This document shows, in pieces, positions 1 through 5,443 of a DNA stretch of 5,443 nt (position 1 is its first letter; each line of letters opens with the position of its first letter). The translations under genes and the position numbers were made by a program. The notes below the pieces were generated by a model that saw nothing but the letters and a program-made list of their open reading frames with translations, ran no database searches and was not told the DNA's origin. The DNA is from an uncultured Rhodospirillales bacterium (lineage in GTDB: Bacteria > Pseudomonadota > Alphaproteobacteria > Acetobacterales > Acetobacteraceae): NCBI GenBank assembly GCA_903844785.1, contig CAIMVB010000187.1:1-5443 (forward strand), written 5' to 3'.

Positions 1-127
1 AGCGCGGAAACGCGTTACAAAAGCCAAGCCAGCCTCATCTTGCGCCAGCGCATGCGCGCTGAACCCGGTCTTGATGCCGATATGCAGGAGATACCGCGCC
101 GCCCCCGGGGGACGTCAAGCACTAAGC
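1..127. other. Left-edge stretch with no supportable gene
   Basis: This short stretch lies beyond the stop codon of the dsbD-type gene. Bases 1-16 can fold as a small hairpin (CGCG at 3-6 and 11-14, GAAA loop, with weaker A-T and G-T pairs outside). A CCCCCGGGGG palindrome sits at 102-111 and a CTAAGCTTAG palindrome at 122-131 overlaps the dsbD stop. On the minus strand one frame stays open from just after a TGA near 116 to the window edge and has fairly GC-rich third positions, but it has no ATG or GTG start, so I do not call it a gene. No terminator with a T-run is visible for dsbD. Confidence 0.5.
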
Positions 128-2161
128 TTAGGGTGCGCCGATTTGGCGCAGCACCATGGCTTCGGTCAGCACTTCGGGCAGGATCAGCGCCTCGCCGCCG
201 CCCGGTGGCCAGAACAGGTAAAGCGGCACTCCTTCCCGCCCATGGGTGCGGAGCAGCGCGGTGATGGCGGGATCGCCGCGCGTCCAATCCGCCTTCAGAT
301 AAGCAATGCCGCGCGCCGCCATGGCCGCTTGCACCGCGTCGCGGCGGAGTGCCAAGCGTTCATTCACCTGGCAGGTGATGCACCAGGCAGCGGTGACATT
401 CAGGAATACGCCCCGGCCTTCAGCGCGCAGCGCTTCGACCCGTGCGGTGCTCCAACTCTCAGCGGTATCCAGGGTGGGGGCGGCAGGCGGGGCGGCGGTC
501 AGGCCAAAGGGCAGGGCGAATAGCAGCGCAAGCGCGGCCAAAACCGCGCCAAGCCCGCCCCGGCCCTGGCGTTGCGCGCGGCCCAAGGCCCAGGCGCCAA
601 GCCCAAGGCCAAGCGCGCCGGCCAGCGCCAGCGCCACGCCAAGCCCGCCGCTTTGCGCCCAAAGCACGGAAACCAGCCAAAGCGCCGCCGCATACATGGG
701 CCAGGCCATGATGCGCCGAAGCTTTTCCATCCAGGGGCCGGGCCGTGGCAGCACCCGCGCCAGCCCCGGCGCCAGGGCCAGCAGCAAGGTGGGCGCGGCC
801 AGCCCAAGGCCAAGCGCCACAAAAACCGCGATGGTCGCCGGCGCCGGCATGACCAAGGCCGCGCCAATCGCTGCCGCCATGAAGGGGGCTGTGCAAGGGC
901 TCGCCACCAAAACCGCCAGTGCGCCGGTCGCGAAACTGCCAAGGAAGCCGCCCCGCGCGGCAAGGTGCCCGCCCGCGCCAATCGGCCCCCCCAGGGCGAA
1001 AACGCCGGAGAGATTGAGCCCCACCGCCAGCATCAGCCAGGCAATCGCCAGCACAAAAACGGGCGAGGTGAATTGGAACCCCCAACCGAGCGCGAGGCCC
1101 GCGCCGCGCAGCAGCAGCAAAAGTCCAGCGAGTGCCGCGAAGGCCACCACCGCACCGGCGGTATAGGCAGCGGCTTCCAGCCGCACCGCGCTGCGCCCCG
1201 CCCCGCCCAGCCGCGCCAGCGCCATGGCCTTCATGGCGAGCACCGGAAAGACGCAAGGCATCAGGTTCAGGATCACACCGCCGAGCAGCGCAAAAACCAG
1301 CGCCTGCCAAAGCGGCAGCAGGGCCGCGCCCGGCAGCAGCGGGCCGGTGATGTCATAACCCAGCCGCCGCCCGCCCTGATCGGTCAGCAGCAGCACGCCT
1401 TCAAGCTGCGTGTGGTTTTCGGGACGTTCGGCGCGCTTCAGGGTCAGTTCCAGCCAATCCGCGCCATGGCTCAGGCGCTGCGGCGCGGCGTGATCCAAAA
1501 GGCCCGAGGCGCCGGGGATGAAAAGCGCTTCCTTCAGGCTTTCCCGCCCAAGGCCGGGTCCGGTCAGGCGGAGCCGCAGCGCATCGCGCGCGATAATTGC
1601 ACTCGCCTGCCAAGGCGATGGGCGCGGGAGGGCTGCGGCTGAGGCGGCGAAAAGCGGCGCCAGATCGGGGTTCATTCGGGCTTCAGCCGCCAACGGCACA
1701 TCAAGCTGGAAGCTGCCTTCTTCCGGAATGCAGACATCATCGCAGACCAGCCAGGTCGCCTGCGCCGTGATGGTGAAGACATCGCCGATGCGAAGCCCCG
1801 CCGGGGGAGTGATCCGCATCGGCAAAAGCACATCGCCATAATAACCAAAGCTCATTAGCGAGCCGAAGGGGATGGCTTGCGGCGTCGGCCAAGCGATCGG
1901 GCCGGCTTGGCTGCCTTCCGGCAGGGTCAGGCTGATTTCCGTGGGCGCCCCGGCATCCCCGGCATGCCGCCAATAGCTATGCCAGCGAGGCGCGAGGCGA
2001 AGGCGCAGCCCAAGCTGAAACGCCTGCCCTGGTGCGATGGCTAGATGATCCGCGACCAAACTCACCCGCGCGCGCGGCGATTCCTGCGCCGCGCTTTCCA
2101 GCGCGCGCGCCGGCAGGCAGGGCAGCAGCATCAGGGCGAAAAGGGCGGCCAAGAGGGGCAT
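128..2161 (-). CDS. dsbD: DsbD/ScsB-family thiol:disulfide interchange protein (protein-disulfide reductase)
   Basis: An inner-membrane protein of 677 residues that, by family knowledge, carries electrons from cytoplasmic thioredoxin across the membrane to reduce periplasmic disulfide partners. Residues 1-20 form a signal peptide ending PARA. The periplasmic N-terminal domain (about 25-275) has WLVCDDVC with Cys140 and Cys144. The hydrophobic core (about 284-556, roughly eight membrane segments) has Cys303 in NLMPCVFPV and Cys423 in ASPCTAPF, the intramembrane redox pair of the DsbD/CcdA family. The C-terminal thioredoxin-like domain (about 565-677) has WCITC, Cys594 and Cys597. These are three complete redox pairs; the only other cysteine, Cys15, is in the signal peptide. 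The CxxxC spacing of the first pair differs from the wider spacing in E. coli DsbD and is closer to the ScsB-like branch. The ATG at 2161 directly precedes the signal peptide; no clear ribosome binding site is seen. It is transcribed away from the small gene at 2262. Partner proteins are not in the window, so DsbD versus ScsB is unresolved. Confidence 0.93.
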   Translation of the reverse strand: MPLLAALFALMLLPCLPARALESAAQESPRARVSLVADHLAIAPGQAFQLGLRLRLAPRWHSYWRHAGDAGAPTEISLTLPEGSQAGPIAWPTPQAIPFGSLMSFGYYGDVLLPMRITPPAGLRIGDVFTITAQATWLVCDDVCIPEEGSFQLDVPLAAEARMNPDLAPLFAASAAALPRPSPWQASAIIARDALRLRLTGPGLGRESLKEALFIPGASGLLDHAAPQRLSHGADWLELTLKRAERPENHTQLEGVLLLTDQGGRRLGYDITGPLLPGAALLPLWQALVFALLGGVILNLMPCVFPVLAMKAMALARLGGAGRSAVRLEAAAYTAGAVVAFAALAGLLLLLRGAGLALGWGFQFTSPVFVLAIAWLMLAVGLNLSGVFALGGPIGAGGHLAARGGFLGSFATGALAVLVASPCTAPFMAAAIGAALVMPAPATIAVFVALGLGLAAPTLLLALAPGLARVLPRPGPWMEKLRRIMAWPMYAAALWLVSVLWAQSGGLGVALALAGALGLGLGAWALGRAQRQGRGGLGAVLAALALLFALPFGLTAAPPAAPTLDTAESWSTARVEALRAEGRGVFLNVTAAWCITCQVNERLALRRDAVQAAMAARGIAYLKADWTRGDPAITALLRTHGREGVPLYLFWPPGGGEALILPEVLTEAMVLRQIGAP

Positions 2162-2173
2162 GGCCCATAAAGG

Positions 2174-2187
2174 GGCGCGAAAGCGCC
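2174..2187 (-). other. Small hairpin in the dsbD-type gene leader
   Basis: On the minus strand GGCGC and GCGCC pair perfectly around a TTTC loop. The hairpin ends 12 bases upstream of the ATG at 2161, in the expected 5' untranslated region. It could influence translation start, since no clear Shine-Dalgarno sequence lies between it and the ATG. A five-pair stem can occur by chance in DNA this GC-rich. Confidence 0.3.
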
Positions 2188-2224
2188 TTGGTGCAAGCCC
2201 GGAAATGCCAGCAGCCCCGGTTTG

Positions 2225-2240
2225 TTAGTAAACCATTAAC
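2225..2240 (+). promoter_or_regulatory. CtrA-like box in the divergent intergenic region
   Basis: The sequence reads TTAG, seven bases, TTAAC. The alphaproteobacterial cell-cycle regulator CtrA is known to bind TTAA-N7-TTAAC, so this has the right spacing and one mismatch in the first half-site. It lies 22 bases upstream of the small secreted-protein gene and 64 bases from the dsbD-type start, in the only AT-rich patch of the region. It could act on either gene. The same patch also holds a GGTTT/AAACC inverted repeat (2219-2223 and 2230-2234). No convincing sigma-70 -35/-10 pair was found in 2162-2261 on either strand. Confidence 0.35.
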
Positions 2241-2247
2241 TTTTCCC

Positions 2248-2254
2248 GGTGAGG
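2248..2254 (+). promoter_or_regulatory. Ribosome binding site for the small secreted-protein gene
   Basis: GGTGAGG lies seven bases upstream of the ATG at 2262, a normal spacing for a Shine-Dalgarno sequence. It is the clearest ribosome binding site in the window and supports the small reading frame as a translated gene. Confidence 0.6.
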
Positions 2255-2261
2255 CTGCACC

Positions 2262-2561
2262 ATGCGCAACATCCTCCTTGCTGGTTTTCTTATCTTCTCC
2301 CTGCCGCTTGCGGCGCAGGAACCGCCGCAATGCACTGAAGCCCGCGAAGGGCAATTGGCTTGCATGGCCGGTAAGCAATGCGCCTGCCGCTTCATCCCCG
2401 GCGGCAGCATGACCGGGCGGCCGGATCGCTTCGCCTGGGATTGCGGCATTAATCGCCCGAATTGCCCGCCTGATCCGAATATTGTGCAGCAGCCAGGATA
2501 TGCGCCGCCGATTGGCGGGGTGTATGTGAATCCGCCTTACCATACGCCGCGTCCGCGCTAA
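2262..2561 (+). CDS. Small predicted secreted six-cysteine protein, function unknown
   Basis: I do not recognise this 99-residue protein. Residues 1-18 look like a Sec signal peptide: MRN, then a hydrophobic core ILLAGFLIFSLPL, then a probable cleavage at Ala18 before Gln19. The cleavage site has no cysteine after it, so a lipoprotein is unlikely. The mature part of about 81 residues has six cysteines at 24, 34, 40, 42, 61 and 68, including a CAC pair, an even number that fits three disulfides in the periplasm. The tail from residue 69 is rich in proline, tyrosine and glycine and has no cysteine. A good ribosome binding site and a signal peptide at the first ATG support a real gene. It is divergent from the dsbD-type gene 100 bases away. 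A link to periplasmic thiol chemistry is inference; metal binding by the cysteines is another option. Confidence 0.8.
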   Translation: MRNILLAGFLIFSLPLAAQEPPQCTEAREGQLACMAGKQCACRFIPGGSMTGRPDRFAWDCGINRPNCPPDPNIVQQPGYAPPIGGVYVNPPYHTPRPR

Positions 2562-2579
2562 GCTGATCGGCGCTTGATT

Positions 2580-2596
2580 ACGCGGCTTGGCCGCGT
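2580..2596 (+). terminator. Perfect hairpin after the small gene, possible terminator without T-run
   Basis: ACGCGGC pairs with GCCGCGT around a TTG loop, a perfect seven-base-pair stem beginning 18 bases after the stop of the small secreted-protein gene. This is the usual place for a transcription terminator, but no run of T follows on either strand. It may be an atypical terminator or an RNA 3'-end stabiliser. Confidence 0.35.
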
Positions 2597-2601
2597 CACA
2601 T

Positions 2602-2625
2602 GGGGGTTATCGAAGGATAATCCTC
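2602..2625 (+). other. Hairpin in the leader just upstream of hrpB
   Basis: Bases 2602-2611 (GGGGGTTATC) pair with 2616-2625 (GATAATCCTC) around a GAAG loop: ten consecutive pairs, two of them G-T wobbles as RNA. It ends seven bases before the hrpB ATG. The only Shine-Dalgarno-like bases, GAAGGA at 2612-2617, are in the loop and upper stem and about 15 bases from the ATG, farther than usual. Folding could therefore affect ribosome access, or the stem could bring the site closer to the start. Regulation is inference. Confidence 0.4.
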
Positions 2626-2632
2626 CCCACTC

Positions 2633-5095
2633 ATGCTCCCTGAATTGCCCGTTACTGAAGCGCTGCCGGCGCTCCGCGCCGCCCTTAGCGAGCGGTCAAA
2701 CGCTGTGCTGATCGCGCCGCCCGGCGCGGGTAAGACCACCATCGTGCCTTTGGCGCTGATGCAGGAATCCTGGGCCGGAGAAGGGCGCATCCTGGTGCTG
2801 GAACCGCGCCGTGTTGCCGCCCGTGCCGCCGCGCGCCGCATGGCTTCCCTGCTGGGGGAAGACCAGCCCGGCGGCACCATTGGGCTTTCTACGCGCCTCG
2901 ATCGGCAGTTTTCCGACCGCACGCGCGTTGAAGTGGTGACCGAAGGCCTGCTGGTGCGTCGCCTGCAAACCGACCCCGGTCTTGAAGGTGTTGCGGCGAT
3001 TTTCTTCGACGAAGCGCATGAGAGGAACCTGGATACCGATCTTGCCCTGGCGCTCGCGCTTGATCTGCAACGCGCACTCCGCCCCGAACTCCGCCTGTTG
3101 GCCATGTCCGCCACCTTGGATGGCGCAAGCTTCGCCGGGTTGATGGCGGAAGCGGGCCAGGCAGCGCCGGTGATTGAAAGCCTGGGGCGCGCCTATCCGG
3201 TGGAGATTCGCCATCGCGCGCGGGATTTGCGCGACCCGCGCGACCTGCCCGAAGCCATGGCCAGCGCCATCCGTGAAGCACTGACTGCCCACCCCGGCGA
3301 TGTGCTGGCCTTCCTGCCCGGCTGGGGGGAGATTCGCCGCACCGCCGAACGCCTGGGCGGCCTTGATGCGCTGGTGCTGCCACTCCATGGCGAATTGCCG
3401 CCAGCGGAACAGGACCGCGCGCTCAATCCCGCGCCTGATGGCCAGCGCAAGGTGGTGCTGGCGACTTCAATCGCTGAGACATCACTGACCGTGCCCGGCG
3501 TGCGGATTGTGGTGGATGGTGGCTATCGCCGCGCGCCCAGGCTGGATGCCGCAAGCGGGCTTTCGCGCCTGGTCACTTTGCGCATCGGCAAGGCGGCAAC
3601 GGAACAACGCGCGGGCCGCGCGGGGCGCACCGCGCCAGGCGTCGCGATCCGGCTTTGGACCGAGGCGCTGCATCGCGGCCTGCCGCAAGCCGACCGCCCT
3701 GAAATCCTGGAAGCGGAGCTATCGGGCCTGGCGCTTGATTGTGCCGCCTGGGGGTCTGAACCCGGCGGGCTTGCTTTTCTGGATGCGCCGCCTGCGGGCA
3801 GCCTTGCCGCCGCGCGCGGGTTGCTGCGCGATTTGGATGCTTTGGATCAGGCCGGACGCATCACGGAAACAGGCCGGCGCATGGCGCGAATGGGCACGCA
3901 TCCCAGGCTGGCGCGCATGATGCTGGCGGCTTCTGACTCAGGAGAAAAAGCGCTGGCCGCCGAGCTTGCCGCGCTTTTGGAAGAACGCGACCCTTTGCGT
4001 GGCCGTGAAGCCCCGGCGGATATTGGCTTGCGGCTTGATTTGCTCGCCGGCGCGGATCACGCGGCGGCGGATCGCGGAGCGGTACAGCGCATTCGCCGCG
4101 CTGCCAGCCTGCATCGGCGCCGGCTTGGCATTGGCAATGGCGTGGCCGCGGAAGGCGATGCCGGCGCCTTGCTGGCGGCGGGTTTCCCGGACCGGATCGC
4201 AGCACGGCGCGGGGCGATGGATGGCGCTTTTCGCCTCGCTTCTGGTCAGGGCGCGCGCATCACCGGGGTTGATCCTTTGGCCAAGGCGCCCTTGCTGGCC
4301 GTGGCTGATCTCGAAATCGCGGGGACCGAGGCGCGCATCCGCATGGCGGCAACGCTTGATCGCGCCGTGCTGGAAGCGCGCTTTCCCGAAAGGCTGCGCC
4401 GCGAAGAAGGGGCGGCGTTTGATGCGCGGACCGGCGCGGTGCTGGCGCGGCGGCGCCTTTGCTTCGGCCCCTTGGTGCTGGAAGAAGCGCCCCTGCCGCA
4501 AGCCGACCCCGCCGCCATGGCCGCTGCCCTGGCGAATGCGGTCGCCGAACGCGGCTTGCGTGACCTGCCCTGGAATGACGGAGCGCGGCAGGCGCGCGCG
4601 CGCATCGGCTGGCTGCGCCGCGTGGAAGGGGAGGCTTGGCCGGATCTGACTGATGAGGTGTTGATCACAAGTGTTGGTGAATGGCTCGCGCCACATCTGG
4701 CCGGGTTTACGCGCTTGCAGGAATTGGCCGCGCTTGACCTCACGCAAATCCTGCTCGGCCTGCTGCCTTGGGAAGCGCGGCGGGGGTTGGATCAGGCGCT
4801 GCCGGCGCGGCTTGCGCTGCCGGCCGGGCGGAGTGCTGCGATTGATTACGCGCGGGATGTGCCAACGCTGGAAGCGCGCGCGCAGCATCTATTTGGCCTG
4901 GCGGCACTGCCCATGCTCGCGGGCGGGCGGGTGCCGCTGCAAGTGGCGTTGCTCTCCCCCGCCGGGCGGCCCATTGCAATTACCGGTGATCTTGCGGCGT
5001 TTTGGGCGGGAAGCTGGGCGGAAGTGCGCAAGGAAATGCGCGGGCGCTATCCGAAACACGCCTGGCCGGAAAACCCAGCGCGTGAGCAAGGTTGA
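2633..5095 (+). CDS. hrpB: ATP-dependent DEAH-box RNA helicase HrpB
   Basis: A full-length 820-residue superfamily 2 helicase of the cytoplasm; HrpB proteins are usually slightly over 800 residues. Motifs in order: Walker A APPGAGKTT at 28-36, motif Ia LEPRR at 56-60, TEGLLVRRL at 103-111, DEAH at 126-129, SAT at 159-161, FLPGWGEI at 227-234, motif V ATSIAETSLTVPG at 277-289, and motif VI EQRAGRAGR at 324-332. A helicase-associated region follows (about 350-460), then the HrpB-specific C-terminal region ending RYPKHAWPENP at 805-815, a family signature. It is unrelated to the type III secretion regulator of the same name. An in-frame TAA at 2618 makes ATG 2633 the first possible ATG, and the LPELPVTEALPALRAAL opening resembles known HrpB starts. 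The exact cellular role of HrpB is poorly defined; RNA remodelling driven by ATP hydrolysis is the family activity. The protease gene follows on the same strand, 34 bases after the stop. Confidence 0.96.
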   Translation: MLPELPVTEALPALRAALSERSNAVLIAPPGAGKTTIVPLALMQESWAGEGRILVLEPRRVAARAAARRMASLLGEDQPGGTIGLSTRLDRQFSDRTRVEVVTEGLLVRRLQTDPGLEGVAAIFFDEAHERNLDTDLALALALDLQRALRPELRLLAMSATLDGASFAGLMAEAGQAAPVIESLGRAYPVEIRHRARDLRDPRDLPEAMASAIREALTAHPGDVLAFLPGWGEIRRTAERLGGLDALVLPLHGELPPAEQDRALNPAPDGQRKVVLATSIAETSLTVPGVRIVVDGGYRRAPRLDAASGLSRLVTLRIGKAATEQRAGRAGRTAPGVAIRLWTEALHRGLPQADRPEILEAELSGLALDCAAWGSEPGGLAFLDAPPAGSLAAARGLLRDLDALDQAGRITETGRRMARMGTHPRLARMMLAASDSGEKALAAELAALLEERDPLRGREAPADIGLRLDLLAGADHAAADRGAVQRIRRAASLHRRRLGIGNGVAAEGDAGALLAAGFPDRIAARRGAMDGAFRLASGQGARITGVDPLAKAPLLAVADLEIAGTEARIRMAATLDRAVLEARFPERLRREEGAAFDARTGAVLARRRLCFGPLVLEEAPLPQADPAAMAAALANAVAERGLRDLPWNDGARQARARIGWLRRVEGEAWPDLTDEVLITSVGEWLAPHLAGFTRLQELAALDLTQILLGLLPWEARRGLDQALPARLALPAGRSAAIDYARDVPTLEARAQHLFGLAALPMLAGGRVPLQVALLSPAGRPIAITGDLAAFWAGSWAEVRKEMRGRYPKHAWPENPAREQG

Positions 5096-5099
5096 AGCG

Positions 5100-5123
5100 G
5101 CGCCCAATCAGGCGCATTTATTT
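5100..5123 (+). terminator. Terminator-like hairpin between hrpB and the protease gene
   Basis: GCGCC (5100-5104) pairs with GGCGC (5111-5115) around a six-base loop and is followed by ATTTATTT. That layout resembles a weak intrinsic terminator for hrpB. It ends only six bases before the protease ATG at 5130, so if it terminates, the protease would need a start of transcription very close by or some readthrough. It may instead be an attenuator or a structure that affects translation. The stem is short. Confidence 0.3.
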
Positions 5124-5129
5124 GCCATC

Positions 5130-5443
5130 ATGCATTCACCCTTGCCCCCTTTATCGCGCCGTCTTGCCCTGATGCTGCCGGCAGCCCTTGCGGCTTGCGG
5201 CCCCGCCATCGCACAGCGTGGATTGCCGGATTTCGCTGACCTCGCGCAAAGCGTTTTGCCTGCTGTGGTCAGCATCCAAACCACGGCGCGGGATACCACG
5301 GCACCCGAATGGCGCGGCCAACAGCGGGACCGCCCGCAGCGTGAACAAGGGCGGCGCGGCCCGCGGCCAATGTTGCTCGGTTCAGGGTCCGGTTTCATCA
5401 TTGAACCTTCGGGTATCATCGTCACCAACGCGCATGTCCTTGG
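5130..5443 (+). CDS. HtrA/DegP/Do-like periplasmic serine protease (5' part, cut by window edge)
   Basis: The first 104 codons of a protease of the trypsin-like HtrA family, which degrades or refolds damaged envelope proteins. After an export signal comes FADLAQSVLPAVVSIQTT at 35-52, typical of the Do-family start. An Arg/Gln-rich segment follows (about 60-80), corresponding to the variable loop of DegP, then GSGSGFII at 84-91 and TNAHVL at 99-104 with the catalytic His102. The catalytic Asp, Ser and any PDZ domains lie outside the window. Residues 9-11 are SRR and residues 20-23 are LAAC, so the signal could be Sec type I (cut at AIA before Gln29), a lipoprotein signal, or Tat-dependent. The ATG at 5130 gives a normal signal length. 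An in-frame GTG at 5082, overlapping the end of hrpB, would add 16 residues ahead of it. Neither start has a clear ribosome binding site. Confidence 0.9.
   Translation, partial: MHSPLPPLSRRLALMLPAALAACGPAIAQRGLPDFADLAQSVLPAVVSIQTTARDTTAPEWRGQQRDRPQREQGRRGPRPMLLGSGSGFIIEPSGIIVTNAHVL

Noticed and set aside
1..16. Hairpin with GAAA loop at the window edge as a terminator
   Set aside because: The perfect part of the stem is only four pairs, no T-run follows, and the flanking gene is not visible.
123..130. TAAGCTTA palindrome with stop codons on both strands at the dsbD end
   Set aside because: Only one strand has a supported gene ending here; a short palindrome with a common restriction site is likely chance.
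600..817. 17-base direct repeat (600-616 and 801-817) in the dsbD-type gene
   Set aside because: The copies are 201 bases apart and in the same frame; both encode the Ala-Leu-Gly-rich membrane helix motif ALGLGL, so protein composition explains them.
572..1642. Long open frame on the plus strand opposite the dsbD-type gene (also 306-1166)
   Set aside because: It is antisense to a well-supported gene, is low-complexity and rich in Arg, Gln, Ala and Pro, and such shadow frames are expected in GC-rich DNA.
1977..2543. Minus-strand frame spanning the small gene, intergenic region and dsbD start
   Set aside because: It overlaps two better-supported genes in other frames and crosses the promoter region; composition is not protein-like.
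4597..4612. Alternating GC run inside hrpB that could be Z-DNA-like or a repeat
   Set aside because: It encodes ordinary Ala/Arg codons (RQARARIG region) and such runs are common in this GC-rich sequence.
3938..4888. 316-residue open frame on the minus strand inside hrpB
   Set aside because: It mirrors the helicase coding sequence, has Arg/Gln/Pro-rich composition with no recognisable domain, and no start signal.
2633..5443. A novel defence or RNA-based system built around the helicase
   Set aside because: The helicase has the complete HrpB domain set including the family-specific C-terminus, and its neighbours are envelope proteins, not nucleases or other defence partners.

Overview
The window looks like a piece of a high-GC alphaproteobacterial chromosome. 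By eye about two thirds of the bases are G or C, the third codon positions are GC-rich, and the protein types and a CtrA-like site fit this class. Acetobacteraceae or a Roseomonas-like relative is my best guess, which is an inference from composition and protein style and not from any search. No tRNA, rRNA, insertion sequence, CRISPR array or phage signature was seen. Most of the window reads as ordinary housekeeping chromosome.

Layout from left to right. Bases 1-127 hold no gene I can support. A minus-strand gene (2161 down to 128) encodes a full-length DsbD/ScsB-type thiol:disulfide interchange protein: a signal peptide, an N-terminal periplasmic domain with a CxxxC pair, a hydrophobic electron-transfer domain with two intramembrane cysteines, and a C-terminal thioredoxin domain with WCITC. 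A 100-base divergent intergenic region (2162-2261) separates it from a small plus-strand gene (2262-2561), which encodes a predicted secreted 99-residue protein with six cysteines and no family I recognise. The divergent region contains a sequence resembling a CtrA box (TTAG-N7-TTAAC). Two hairpins follow the small gene. Next comes hrpB (2633-5095), an 820-residue DEAH-box RNA helicase with all its motifs intact. The last gene (from 5130) is the 5' end of an HtrA/DegP/Do-like periplasmic serine protease, cut by the window edge just after its catalytic histidine.

Functionally, three of the four genes belong to the cell envelope: reductant supply for periplasmic disulfides, a cysteine-rich exported protein, and periplasmic proteolysis or protein quality control. 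HrpB, an RNA helicase, sits between them, and shared function with its neighbours cannot be concluded from position alone. The most interesting points are the unrecognised six-cysteine exported protein beside a disulfide reductase, the CtrA-like site between them, the hairpin just upstream of hrpB, and the ambiguous export signal and start codon of the protease. I did not find evidence for a new defence, mobile or RNA-based system here.
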